DNA of 64,000 bases from Neurospora crassa OR74A. Taxonomy: Eukaryota > Ascomycota > Sordariomycetes > Sordariales > Sordariaceae. Below, in pieces: positions 32,301 through 44,747 of this stretch. Position 1 is the stretch's first letter; each line of letters opens with the position of its first letter. Made by a program: the position numbers and the translations under genes. Where the stretch lies: NCBI RefSeq assembly GCF_000182925.2, contig NC_026504.1:2976001-3040000 (forward strand), given 5' to 3'. Below the pieces are notes generated by a model. The model did not search any database. It was not told the DNA's origin and saw only the letters and a list, made by a program, of their open reading frames with translations.

Positions 32301-35300
32301 ACACTTCAGTGGCTCAAAGATCTGAGAGTGGAAGTTCGTGATGCCGCTCAAGAGGATATAGCAGCCAGATCAAGTGAATATGGAAGATGGGCAGCCATCC
32401 TCTGCCGCCGAACATATTCTGCCCACTCGCCAAACTTGTCCATGTCATTGCAGGATCTTACAACATTTCTCGAGGCTGCTATTGGCCTCCAAGAGAACAT
32501 GTTGGTGGATGTTAGTAAACTTTCACAAAACTTCAAGCTCGTCCTCATCAGGGATCTGAAAGCTGCATACAGATTGCAGTCCACGGTTTCTCTGGCCATC
32601 AAGGCCTATCCACAAGTTATCGAAACAATCTTGGATTCGATTTGGCCCAATCCAACGGGTGCCCCTCGGATATTCTCTGACTTGAAGTTCATGTCATCTC
32701 CCAACTCCCGCTGGATCGAACAGCAGATCAAATTTGATCATGGAAATTTCCACGAGAAGTATACTGTACAGTTCAACTTCATAGAGGGTTATCTCCTTAT
32801 CGACGGAAAGCCTCCGGGGACTCTTCCCGCCGAGATTCGGGATGACGAGGTCGTGAAGGAACTTTTCGGCAATCAGCATCTGATGACACTTCCTTCAGCA
32901 ATGCCGGGCATGAGCCACTCGCTGTTAGGTGAGGCCCATCATAAGCATCAAGTTCACTTCGGCATCCGGGATGGGCAAGTTATCATTCGTGCTAAAACCA
33001 GAGAAGGGGCTGTCCTGGAACTCATCCCTCGACGCAAGTTTCGACAAGTCAAAGGGCATGACATTCCAGCTAATCTTATCGATGACTGCTTCCATTGGAT
33101 GGCCATATCAGACAAAGCATACCCACGGCTAGAGATCAGACATGGTAAACCTTGGAGACAGCACGATCACAACTGGGTTATAGACCTTAACACGAGGGTT
33201 GCGAGACGCAGGGACGCCAGACTGATCGACCCACAGTCGAAGCTGTACAAGATGATCGAGGAAAATTTCAAGTACTTTGAGCATCCTGAAAACTTGCTTG
33301 TATTCCAGCCAGAATCAGGAAAAGGGAACATCGTTGTCAAACTCGAAAGGCTGGGCCTGACCTTTCGTGTCAATCACCGCGGACTTCTAGAAAGTAGGGA
33401 ATTGCGCTCCGAGATGGACCCAAACCAAGACGCTGGAACCCTTTATGGATTCATGAGCAAGATATGTCTTCGCGACCTCCGAGATTCATCTCAAAGAAGC
33501 ATCATCACTGCTATGGGCGTACCATCATGGACTCGCCAAGGATCACGGACAGTGATTCAGGCCGCCCCGGTCAGTCAATACGGACTGTTCTCTATTGACA
33601 ACGTGCTAGGGCGCCTTTGGTGTCTACCTGAGCCGAGAAATCTCTATGCGAAGGCGTTGTTCCATGCTCTCACTACTTCTCCGTTCCCTGATCCACTTAC
33701 TGGACGTACTGGAAGGGACGAGGCACAGCATCTACTGCAATCCGGGCTCTGTCAGCCGTGGCAGCCCCTAGACAACGACGACCTAGCCATGCTGCGATTC
33801 ATTCATCAGAACCTATGCCCGCGTCGGGAGTACTACCCGCCAAATCAAAGGAAACTGCAGACTGCCAGCTGGGATAGACACTTGTCGTATGCTCAGCATG
33901 ACGGATATGATACGATTGTCCAGGCTATCATCGTCAAATCGAGTCGTTTATCCTCTTTCCACAACGGCACATCAACACCACCGTCGTGTTCCACTGTTCA
34001 CATCTCCCATCTTCGGGAGCGTGGTTTGCTTCGGCAATCCTTGTATGAGGCAAGGTCCTATTGCCCTTCCACTTTAACCGGTCGTGGAGACGAACTGTAT
34101 CATTCCAGAGACTGGGATATGACAACAAAAAGATGTGGACACGTTTTCCGCATTGTACGCCAGGTCACAGAAAATGGATTCAAGTTCAACAGGACCAAGC
34201 CCTTGTCAAAAATATTGGAGGACTGGACAGTGATTGGAGGCTTCAAGGTGACTCCTGAACACAACTTCTTTTCCCTGATTGACGTCATTGAGAGAATGCC
34301 GAGCAATCACTTTGGAAGCATGGTTTCATTCTGTTGCAACATTCTGCCAGGCGACAATTACGCGTTGCCGTTCAGATTAGCACCACTTGTCTTCAGAGAC
34401 AATGCTGACATGGATTTGGCTGTGTCGTTTGCGGCGTTCTCCCGTTTCAAAGAGCTCAAGGCTCTCGAACACCCTAAAGTCGATTTTTTTGCGGATTTCC
34501 GGCGTCACGAGTCACCCACCTTGGATATGATCCAAGGGATCATCCGACAGCACGCTTCGGAGCTTCCCGTACCTATCAACCTTCCGTCTGCCAAGGCAAG
34601 ATCTAAGTTCCAGAAGGAACAAGAACATCACAAACAGTTGTGCATTTCGGAAGAAAAACGCATTGCTGAACTGATACATTGTCAATGGCCTACAGAAGCT
34701 TTGTCATTTGAAGGCATCCAATCCTCTGTGATTGACTGTTATGAGGTTCTTCAAACGCTCCAGCCACGGTGGAAGCAGCTCTGGGACAACCACCAACTTT
34801 CGCTATGGACAGACTCAGTCGATGATGTTCTCTCAAAACACTCCAGTGCCTACGAGCTTCCAACAATGTTCATTCCGACCGACACTCGACCTTACCAGTT
34901 ACCCACGCGAAAAGAAGTCGTTCCTTCCCTTGCCAGCGACCTACTCCCCAAATCAGGGCCACAAAGCTTGCCCCTCTCAGCCGAAGTCAACGAGAGTCAA
35001 TCCATGCATTTGAGTGCACTGGGACCAAAGGCAGATCGCGGGAAAAAGTTAGTTCGTCCAGAACATCAAGAGCTTGATTGCATTCTTGTCAGCCTCGCCA
35101 AAGAACCAGGCTCTATTCGCCAAGAATATGCCAATGATCTACGGAGAAGCTTGAAGGCGCTACAAAGTACGCCTCGCCAGGTCAAAGTGGATATTCGTCC
35201 CACCCTCGCTTTGATGGACAGCCAGATTTTGTCATGTGAGCGGTCGATCAGAGCACATATGGATGCAATACAGCAGTCATGGTCTAAGGACGACAGCGGC

Positions 35301-38300
35301 TCCCCGTGGCTGATTGCAGGTGGGCTCTGGCCTAATGGAAGTAAAATTACCATGATGGAGCAGCTTCGGTCTGTAGCGGAAAACAGTTTTGGAGACGGAA
35401 TGAAGAGTGCTTTGGTCGGCCTCGGGATTATGCTCACGAGATTGCAAAAACTGCGACGGATGAGGCATGCTCACCTTCAGCGCAACAGCCAACGAGTTCT
35501 CGATGAACTGGCCAATCCAGGGCATACGAACTGGGATTCGGAGGAGTATCCAGATTTTCTGCTGCTTGAATTGGAGAGCAACATCCTGATTCGCGATGAA
35601 CAATTTGAGGTTGCTCAGGCGATTATCGCACCTAACTCAAAGTCGAACTCAGTCTTGCAGTTGAACATGGGAAAGGTAGGTCGATTTCTCAGCTTTATCG
35701 AAACTTGACTAATTTCATCAAACACTGTACAGGGGAAAACATCAGTCATCACGCCAATGGCCGCAGCAATACTGGCAGACAAGCAGCAGCTTTGCAGACT
35801 TGTCGTGCCCAAGGCTCTCCTCTTGCAAACAGCACAGATCATGCAATCGAGGCTGGGTGGTTTGGTTGGCCGCGAGATTCGGCATATTCCATTTTCGCGG
35901 CAGACTAAAGCAGGGCTGGAGATGCTAAACGTGTTTGAGGAGTTGCATCACGAGATACTCAATTCTGGGGGAGTAATCCTGGCATTGCCGGAATCTATCA
36001 TGTCGTTCTCGCTCAGTGGCCTTCAAAGTATGGTCGACTCCAAATCGAAACAAGCGCGACAAATGGTCGAATTTCAACGCTGGCTCACGGAAACCTCGAG
36101 AGACATCCTGGATGAATCGGATGTTACACTGGCCGTCAAAACACAGCTCATTTACCCCAGTGGTACTGAGAAGGCTGTGGATGGCCATCCGCATAGGTAA
36201 GATCATTTTTTGTCGTGTCAATGGCACCTTTATATACTCACATCTTTTCCCCCTGGCAGATGGCATGTTGCTCAGGCTCTCCTCGGCCTTGTCGAGGCCC
36301 ATGTTCCCGACCTTCGCCAGAAGTTCGGCCGCCGTATTGAAGTGGAGAAGCATGGCTTGGCCTTTCCGCGAGTTTATATCCTGGACTCGGAAGTCGAGCA
36401 GGAGTTGAAGCGACGTATCATTGATGATGTTTGTGCTGGAAAATCACCTACCTTCCATCTTGCTGAGTCTGTTCAACCGAGCGTTAAGGCAAGACTGAAG
36501 CACGCTCTGAGCGATCCAGTTGTGGAGGACTTTCAAATCAACAAGGCGAAGCGAGCGTTTGTTGACAGAAATTCTGCTGGTGACAAAATCCTGCTGCTTC
36601 GAGGTTTGATACACAGCGGTATTCTTTTGCTTTGTCTGAAGAAGAGATGGAACGTACAGTATGGGCTGCATCCCGATCGTATACCCATTGCCGTTCCCTT
36701 CGAGGTATGTTCATTGTACCCGGTTCTCCTTTTCAAGGTGTTTAGCTAACGTATACCGCTTGTACTAGGCAAAGGGTGTCCCATCCGCCAACGCCGAGTT
36801 CGGTCATCCTGACGTCGCCATCATCTTCACTTGTCTCGCCTTTTACTACTCTGGTCTAACTTTGAAGCAATTCACCGACTGTCTTGGCAGCGTTCTGAAG
36901 TCTGATGACCCGCAGTCTGAGTACGACATCTGGACTCAGGGCTGCGCCAATCTTCCTCAGGATCTTCGACAGTGGAATCTGATCAATGCCGAAGACCATC
37001 TTCAGGTAGACCAGTTGTGGAAGCTACTCCGGCTCAACAAGGCAGTGTTAAATTATTATCTCAACACATTTGTGTTTCCGAAACACTGCAAGCAGTTCGA
37101 AGTCAAACTTCAGACATCTGGTTGGGATATTCCTCTCTTTCCACGAATAACCGACAAGCAAGCACAATCAGCTCGGACCACTGGCTTCAGCGGTACGAAT
37201 GACAACAAATACTTGCTTCCACTTACCATCAAGCAAGACGACCTCCCCAGTTTGTCACAGACCAATGCCGAAGTCCTCACGTATCTTCTTGAGGGAAGAA
37301 ACAGGGGGTACGAGAAGCTGGCTGAACATTACGGGAGACAAGCTGGGAGAAGACTAACGGAGTCTGAGCTTCTTAGACGCTTGTCACAAAAAAGAATACG
37401 TATCCTCATTGATGCCGGTGCGTTTGTGCTGGAGAAGGGAAACCAGGAAGTGGTAAAAGAATGGCTGAGTTATGACACTTACAGCCCGGCGGCGGTCTTT
37501 TTCAATGAAGACAACAAGGCCATGGTACTGTCCCGCGGGTCCAGAAAGCCGGTTTCATTGCTAGCCACCCCATATGCGGAAAACCTGGAAGACTGCCTGG
37601 TGTATCTCGACGAAGCGCACACCCGCGGGACAGATCTCAAATTACCACAAGGGGCTTGTGGAGCTCTGACATTGGCATTGAATCAGACCAAGGATCATAC
37701 TGTTCAAGCCGCTATGAGACTTCGACAACTGGGCACAACGCAGTCAATAGTCTTCTGTGCGCCACCTGAGGTCGATCACGACATCCGGAAAGTGTGCCAG
37801 CTCTCTTGGCTAGACCACATCAACTCCGGACATTGCGTACGGTGGCTCCTTGAAATGACCTGTCGTGCTAACGAAAGTCTTCGCCCATTGTACGTGGCAC
37901 AAGGGACTGATTTCTGCAAAAGGATGAACTCCGCGTGGGAGAATCCAAATTATGTCGGTTCGACGAAGCACCGCGACGCTCATATGGGCGTGATTCTTCA
38001 GAAGGAGTGCTCGACGCTCAAGGAAATCTATGGAAGCAAAGCGCAAGTTTCGGGGTTGGATGTTGGTTTTCCGGCAATCAGGAATCCGGAGCTGCGATCC
38101 TTCTACGAAACCCTCATGAACAAGAAGAAAGGCCTTGCTCATACCACGTCCGAGGCCCTTGCTTGTGCTCTTGATGAGGTAGAGCAGGAGCGCGAAGTTG
38201 AGTTCCAGGTTGAGGAGATCCGCCAGGTGCGCAAACCCACTCATTACGATGCCTTGCAATTTCCTGGGATGCATCCAAACATCCTGAAATTTATAAAGAA

Positions 38301-39229
38301 GGGTGTGCTACGGGGCACGGATGGCTATGAGCATGCCTTCACCGCCCTAGGGAGGACCACATTGGGGAGAAAGTATGAGGTTCGCTCAACGGGCTCGAAA
38401 TTCTATGTGTCATCCGAGTTCCGGCGCACTATTTCAGCCAGCAAAGACCCAAGCGATAATTTCTTTGTAAGTCTTCACTAATCATGTCAAAGAGTAGGTC
38501 AATCAGCTAACTGATGCGATATTGCAGAGACCCGTAGAATGGATTCTCTACGCTCCCCGCACTCAGACGGCGTTGGTACTCATTCCTGAGGAAGCCGAAA
38601 TAGCAATCCCCGTGTTGCGTGCCGCTGAAAGCCGCAGCCCGGTCCATCTCATTCCCTACACTTCACCAGTCACACGAAACATGACGTCGCTAGGCCGACT
38701 TACCTATTACGCCTTCCCTTCGCTACCTAAAAGCACCAAAATTCCAGACTGGCTTACAATCGAGATCGGAATCCTCGCCGGTCGTCTTTACTTTGACTTT
38801 ACCGAGTACGGCGCCATTGTCAAGTATCTCCAAGCGGATAAAGCCAATGAAGCAGAAGGAGAAGGCGCCGACGACAAATGCAAACCAACGTCTTCACTTG
38901 TTAATGGCCACACTGAAGTCGAATTTGCCAAGAATCCTCTCGCCTTCGTCCTCGACTGGCTCACACATCGGAGACGCGGACAGGACATCACGCATACCCC
39001 TATGGGATACGTGTGTCAGCGCCGGAAGTTGAGCGCCGAACATCCGTTTTTCAGGTCGTCGGAGGCGGAGATGTCGGAGGTTGGCGGAACGTCGCCAAAG
39101 AGAAGAAGCGACAAAGAGGACGAGTCAGACTCGGATGGAGACTATGACATGGTTGAGATGGACCAGTCGGACGATGATGGTGGCGAGGATGTGTCTGCGG
39201 TTGAGGAATGGCACCGTGAGGACGAGTGA
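29333..39229 (+). CDS. Giant DUF6606/DUF3638/DUF3645 protein (database name ubiquitinyl hydrolase 1)
   Basis: Seven exons: 29333-29649, 29735-30269, 30345-35675, 35733-36196, 36260-36704, 36769-38466 and 38528-39229. All junctions use GT/AG and keep frame, giving 3,163 aa, normal for the family. The N-terminus (MASNQELYHHLVLAAKVP and on, about 1-290) matches DUF6606. DUF3638 covers about residues 1990-2230 and contains a P-loop-like LQLNMGKGKTSVITPM (about 2055-2070), interrupted by intron 3. DUF3645 lies at about 2340-2390 (VPFEAKGVPSANAEFGHPDV). YLDEAHTRGTDLKLP (about 2645) looks like a DEAH-type Walker B. The last 50 residues are very acidic. UniProt calls such proteins deubiquitinases, but I see no catalytic triad I could name, and the P-loop/DEAH pair suggests an ATPase module. 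The start is the ATG at 29333; an in-frame ATG at 29279 is less likely because the family usually begins at the later one. Confidence 0.9.
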
Positions 39230-39769
39230 AAGATGCATGATTCTTTCGAGGATAGTAGCAGGCTAAATGACGATGTGGATTGAAGATGAGGCGTCAGTTC
39301 GAGAGCTGATTGATGGTGTTATTTGCTTTGGACATTTGCTCATGGCGGGCCTTTGTAGGGGTGGAGTTATTGTCGGATTTTGAGGGACTTCTGCTTGGTT
39401 GTTGGTCATTTAGGGCAAGCACTGGATTTGGTGTAGTAGCGTTGTCAGATTATGTGGTTTGTGGTCTTTTCCTATTCGCCTTTTACTGGACAGGACTTCG
39501 AGCTCATGTGGGTTGATTTACCTACACAGCGTTCATAGGATTACTAAGTACTTGCTTGTTTCAGTAGCTGTTTTATCTAATACCTATTTCATTCGTGAAA
39601 TCCACAACCCTGCTGTAAGCCATGAGCAAGTCGCAGTGAATCATACAGAAAGCGCTATGTTTGTAACTCTTTGACATGCCACACTTTAACATAAGACTTG
39701 TAGGTGGTGTTCTGCCCCCAAGGATAAAAGACAATGATGCCAACAAGATGCGTATAAGCGTTGCCCGAG
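39230..39769. other. 3' region of the giant gene
   Basis: About 540 bp between the stop codon and the SINE-like element. Presumed 3' UTR; nothing else recognised. Confidence 0.4.
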
Positions 39770-40030
39770 AGCATCGAACAAACCCCGTCCGTCCAATAAC
39801 GAGATGAAGAAAAAGACTGAAAAAGAAATAAGGCACGACGACACCCGAATGTTGTAGTGAAGCAACATTGACTTCGTGCGTAACGCAGAATAAACTCTAC
39901 AAGTCGACAACTAGATATAAGTATTGACTGTTTATGAACTAAGGCTACATGTGGGAATCGAGCCCACTGCCTCACCTAGTTGTGCGGCGAGTAGGGAGTC
40001 ATCAATGACCGCTCAGCCACTGGCCCCAAA
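39770..40030 (-). mobile_element. SINE-like element 1 (tRNA-type head, T-rich tail)
   Basis: Read on the minus strand. The head (40027-39943) has an A box TGGCTGAGCGG, a B box GGCTCGATTCC and a T-arm GTGGG/CCCAC, but the acceptor stem does not pair well, so it is not a working tRNA gene. A body of about 100 bp follows and matches the body of element 2: TAGTTG, then GTTACGCACGAAGTCAATG against CTTACGCGCGAAGTTCATG. Next come a T-rich tract (39830-39801) and a GACGGGGTTTGTTCGATGC end similar to element 2's CCGGGTCTGTTCCCCATC. No protein is encoded. Target duplications were not resolved. Confidence 0.55.
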
Positions 40031-41070
40031 ATTTGTTTTGAGATATATGTCGCGCTTGAGGGAAGCAATGCCATTTGCCAATCATAGTGTGGGTATAAGT
40101 ACCTAAGACACATAGGGCAATGGGGCTTCTTCGCGGCTAGGTTATGCTTCTTTGAAGGTGCATGAACCAGCCGAACAGCTACAGAACTTTGTATGACAGT
40201 GATGTATTACAGTCTAAGACTGCTTTGTTACTAATAAGATCAAGACCTCGGGTGAACTCTGCTAGGCTTTGTAGGCAGCCTATTTATGTGTTTTGTCCTA
40301 TGGTTTAAGCGTGATGTATGTGCTGGTGATTAGTCGGATGGCAAAAATGTGTGCAAGTTCTTGGTGTGTTACTTACCTACCTGTAGTGATAAAGATCTGT
40401 GATCCAGTCAATAACTTTGCTCATGGAATGTGATGCGGCAAAAGCCTTTGTGTCCATCCCATTTTCCCATGCAAATGTTGTCGGAGCCTACCACTTGGTT
40501 TTCCTGGGATGCCACTATCATGGTTTGAAAAAGTGTCTTGAGGAATAAAAAAAAAAAAAAAAAAACTCGAGTCTCGTTGCTATGTATTTGTTCTTTGATT
40601 TGAATTCGTTATTTTTTTAGTGAATTGTTTCTTGTCCCTGGCGCTGCCTCAGTCGGGGGCTCGGGATCCGCCCAGGTTAGCAGGAAACCAAGCAACTTGG
40701 ACACTCTGATATAACATCACAGCGATAGCAATTCTGGAAACGACAAGCCGTCAAGAATGATTTAAGAGGGCAATATATGCGTTTCGGAAGGTATCAATTT
40801 ACTGAGTGTGAAAGCCATGGTGTTGTTTCAATTTGTCGAAGGTCCCTGTTCTTTTCTTCACAACAACTTTGAGAAGTGACTGATCATGCTACTCTAGCCC
40901 ATAACCCATGAATCCATCCATATCTCATCATGCCCATAGAAGGGCTATAGACCACAGTACAAAAAGCATTTCTTGACTCATCCGTCATGCCATCTCACCC
41001 CTCCATGGGGATATCATTCTCGTCCTCCTCGTCAAGGCCACCCTCGAATCCCTGCGCGTATTCCTCCACC
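40031..41070. other. Intergenic region with a poly(A) run
   Basis: About 1 kb without a gene. A run of about 20 A lies at 40546-40565. No repeat family or RNA gene recognised. The end nearest 41070 is presumably the 3' UTR of the minus-strand gene that follows. Confidence 0.4.
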
Positions 41071-41721
41071 TCACTCCTCCTCAGACTCTTCCTCCGAATC
41101 TGTGCTATACAAGCCGTCCATCTCCTCGTCATCAGGCTCCTCGATTTGGAGCTGGATCGGCACCCTGACCACATCCCAGAACACAGCAGCCTCGAGAAAT
41201 CTATCGACTGCAGCCGCCAAAAGACAGCGACGAGAAGGGTCCTGTAAGGGAAGATGCTCTGCAGCGAAGCTGCGGAAGCGCTGACGGGCCTCGATTATGG
41301 CCAGGAAAAGGGCTTGGAAAGTGTGGGGGCTGAGGAGCTCCCCAAGCTCGGTGCCCACACGAGCCTGTTCGAGGAAGGAGTCATCCTCCCAATCCCAAAT
41401 GTTGAAATCGTCGTCGCCGACGCCAGTCATGCCGATGCCGGCCATAAAATCGTATGGGTTGAGCATCGCCACGTTATCGCGCACAAGGCGCGTGGATGTG
41501 TCGACAATGTCGACAAGCAGACGCTCAACCTCCCGCTTAGCGGGGCGCGAAGTCATCCTCATGTTGGGATGTACCAGCCCAACAAGCTCATGCAGAGCCG
41601 CGTTAACAGCCCTGTCACGGCGCTCTGGCTGCAGGATGTTTCGGCCGTGGTGGTAGTCCCAACGGAGCCCCATTCTGGGGAGGATGCGCGTAAAAACGGC
41701 CAGCTGTGCGGGAGCAGACAT
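41071..41721 (-). CDS. Orphan protein of the clustered family (copy D)
   Basis: A single coding exon of 216 aa. Blocks in order: ILPRMGLRWD (13-22), RRDRAVNAALHELV (34-47), SRPAKREVERLLVDIVDTST (58-77), the family signature LLSPHTFQALFLAIIEARQR (129-148), AVDRFLEAAVFWDVVRVPIQ (171-190) and a very acidic tail (EEPDDEEM and EEESEEE). All blocks align in order with copy G at 52 kb. It appears all-helical, with no signal peptide, membrane segment or cysteine pattern. A leader intron is likely at 41737-41848 (donor GTAAGT, branch GCTGAC, acceptor TACAG), ending just upstream of the ATG as in copies F and G. The conserved leader intron and open frame argue for a real expressed gene. I know of no characterised homologue; function unknown. 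Confidence 0.75.
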   Translation of the reverse strand: MSAPAQLAVFTRILPRMGLRWDYHHGRNILQPERRDRAVNAALHELVGLVHPNMRMTSRPAKREVERLLVDIVDTSTRLVRDNVAMLNPYDFMAGIGMTGVGDDDFNIWDWEDDSFLEQARVGTELGELLSPHTFQALFLAIIEARQRFRSFAAEHLPLQDPSRRCLLAAAVDRFLEAAVFWDVVRVPIQLQIEEPDDEEMDGLYSTDSEEESEEE

Positions 41722-43559
41722 CTTGAGACGAAGTGCCTGTACTCAACAAAGGGTCAGCGGTTATTCGTCATGCTTATGAAGTTTAATAGAGTTCATATGA
41801 GAAATCGCTTAGCCCTTACGACATGGCTAAAGGTGGCTTTGGACTTACGTTCTGGTGGGAGCGCGTGGGTGAGAACTTGGTCAAACGCGTGACAGCGTCA
41901 ACGGAAACTGAAAGAACGTTGATGTCAGCAATCCATACACTGTATCATAAGCGCCTGCGATGATATATCTTCCGTACTTGTATGAAGTGTGTGCGTTGTT
42001 ATGTTGAGTTGATCTCGTCGTGATTCTCGCGGTTGTCGAGGAAGAGAAGAAGTTGTGGTCGAAAGTTGAAAATTTAAGGAGGGAGAGAGAATCAGCGAGT
42101 ACGAGTGACGGGATCGAGGGCAGGAGAGAGAATTGGTGCCTGAAATTTCTCTCCAGCTTTGCGTTTGCTATCTTTCTATTCTACCAATAGCAGAATGCCG
42201 AAAGTACGTATTGTATTCGAGATGAGACGAAAATCACATTTTTGCCCTTTGATTGTTAGCATACAACAAATGAGGAAGGCACGGCAACCGAAAAGGAACC
42301 TGAGAACCCCACTAATGTAGCCGGTCCTCAAGGGCAGGCTGATTAGCAGACACCGTCATTCCTTTCGAAACGCTTATACCACTTGTGCCACTGTCCATAG
42401 TTGGAGGAGTCGAGACTCGGTGTTCTAAAACGGGAATGATGGATAAAAGTCAATGGTCATCATTGGAGTCATCAAGGAATGAAAACGACGTACATGGAAT
42501 ATGGCGGAAGCCGGGATTGACTTGACAGTTCATGGCGAGCTTCGTCACGACAAGAGTGCGATACTCTTTGCAAAAAAGTTTTGAGGAAGGAAGGATGCTG
42601 ATGCTTGAAGAACACCTCCAACTCGTTCATAAGTAGACTGTTATTCCAGAATGGATCATGTTTTGCCGAGCTGAAGCCATCCTCCAGTTGCTCTTTGATC
42701 ACTTGAATGCGAGCGTAACCTGGAGAAAGGGTCCCTCCGCCTTCTCTACTTGTAGAACGGGCTCAAAACGCTGCCTCGAGCATGTGAATATGAGCAAGTG
42801 AACGGCCACGTTGTTAACCTTTATCACAAGGATGGTACACCGTCAGGTCAAGTGAAAGTTCCCTCATTAAAAGACTCCAATTACATCTGGTGGATACGGA
42901 AAGACGAGAACATAAAGGAAGTTACTATAGAGTAGGAACGAACAGGGGGAAATAGAAGCCAGAAAGACCAGACCTACTGGAAGCGAATGCCACTGAGCGG
43001 GAGCATATTGAATAGCCGTAAAAGGCACAGCTGGCCAACAACATCAAGCTTGCAAATAACACGTCCGCGCTAAGGGACACCTCCAATGCAGGGGCATTTG
43101 GGGAAGGATCGTAGCGCCCATCACCTCCTTCCTTCTTCATACTACATCCTCGCATACCTGGTAACCATGTCGTGAATCTTGTGTATTGTATGGTGAGGAA
43201 GGGAATCAATCAGCCGATCTTCCGGGCACCAGGTGGTAGGTTGTCAACGGACAGGAAATTAGGATAAGCCTCCCTATGGTAAAAGACTTGAAGCTGTGTA
43301 CTGCGGGAGCTTTGGACTTTCACATTCAAGTTCGATAGCTGTGCCACCTTGAGCGGGTAGAAAGACTTGCCGGAACGTACCGACCCGCCGGGACATTCTA
43401 GCCGGACGTACTTGCCCGCCGGACACGCACTCCCCATAGCACAGTCCAGCCTAGTGACGAGACCGCCAACTACCTAGCACCAAGCCTGCAGGCAGGCCCT
43501 ATATAGAGAAGGTCAAGTGCCAAATTCCCCAACAAAGACGATACCCCAAAGGCAACTTT
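41722..43559. other. Leader of copy D and intergenic region
   Basis: The first 130 bp hold the predicted leader intron of copy D. The rest has no supportable gene. A minus-strand frame at 42472-42702 reads DPFWNNSLLMNELEVFF followed by HQHPSFLKTFLQRV; it looks protein-like but is isolated and unidentified. Confidence 0.4.
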
Positions 43560-43825
43560 GGGACAATGGCTAAGCGGTCATTGAGGCGCGCCTGAGGCGC
43601 CCTCACCTTGAGGCAGTGGGTTCGATTCCCACATGTGGCCCCAGTTCTTTAAACAGATGTAGTTGGCAGACCTTATCCTGTGCTTACGCGCGAAGTTCAT
43701 GCTGTCACACTCCATAGTCAAGTATCGTTCCTTTGTTAAGTTTTTTTTTTTTTCTTTTTTTTTTCTTTTTCTTCTTCTTTTTCTTTTTTTTTCTTTCCGG
43801 GTCTGTTCCCCATCATTAGGAAAAT
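43560..43825 (+). mobile_element. SINE-like element 2 (tRNA-type head, T-rich tail)
   Basis: The head (43560-43643) resembles a type-II tRNA (Ser/Leu kind): A box TGGCTAAGCGG, an anticodon-like hairpin, a variable-arm-like CCTCA/TGAGG hairpin, B box GGTTCGATTCC and T-arm GTGGG/CCCAC. The acceptor stem is mismatched, and the base before the putative TGA anticodon is C instead of the invariant T. The body (43644-43739) is shared with element 1, and a T/C-rich tract runs 43740-43797. The structure fits a tRNA-derived SINE with a T-rich tail. No coding sequence. Confidence 0.6.
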
Positions 43826-44747
43826 ATAGGCTGGGTTTTTTTTACTACTTCGTCGCTGCCTGACCAGGCACATCTTGTCAATAGCACCTTTTCCTTCTAT
43901 ATTTCCTTGCGCGAAGGATTATAGTTTCAACTCTAGCAATATAGCAAGGACATTCCACCCTTGTGACTATTATTGCCGTGCGATGCGTGTGAAACGAATA
44001 TGTATTGGGACACCCTGCATTCAAGATCACCGAGCTGAACGTAGGTAGACCCTCGGATGGTTTTATAGGGAATTTCTTGCTGACTCTATTCCAACATCGC
44101 ACATTGTAGGTATACAGGCCAATGTCGTGCCTTGTGGCACTACTGGCAATGTGAGGCCACATTCTAATGCCACGGACCAAATGACACCTGCATGTGCGAG
44201 GCCTGGGGCATTTATAAGCGTTGACAAAAGTCAACTACACGTTGCACGATCCAACAGAGATCTTTATACAAGCTGAGGCTTGGAAAGAATAAAACGCTAT
44301 TCATCATGCCTCTCAGATGATCCATTGGTGATGTCCTCCTCGCAGCAAATAATGCCTGTCAGACGAGGGTCGTTGGATCCATTTTGGTGGAGGCTCCCGC
44401 ACCCGCCGCTCCACTGAGGTTGCATACGCTAACCCAAGTTATAACTGGCGCTCCACGTGACAGGGGGATGTGCTTGGCTGTGACACGGCATTCCGATGAC
44501 TCTCTTTTGCTGTTTCCTTGATTTGCATATTCTTCTGCCCCCTCCATCCAGTTCACAGCTGCTTGAGTATCATGTCCTTAACCTCACACTGATTGCCGCA
44601 GATTCTCAAGCACAAGACTTTTTTCCCGCTGATTTCCCCTGCTCCTGCACCTCGTGTACATTTGCATCTCCTGCATCCGGCCACGTTCGTCCCGTCCCGT
44701 CTCCATCGGTTCCTGACTCCGCTACCCCGCCATTTACGTCATACGCA
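43826..44747. other. Intergenic: promoter and leader of the TENA-like gene
   Basis: About 920 bp, of which the last 200 or so are CT-rich as in fungal leaders. No other feature recognised. Confidence 0.4.

Noticed and set aside
43560-43643. Functional serine/leucine tRNA gene
   Set aside because: The acceptor stem does not pair, the base before the putative anticodon is not T, and similarity to another locus extends about 100 bp past the tRNA part.
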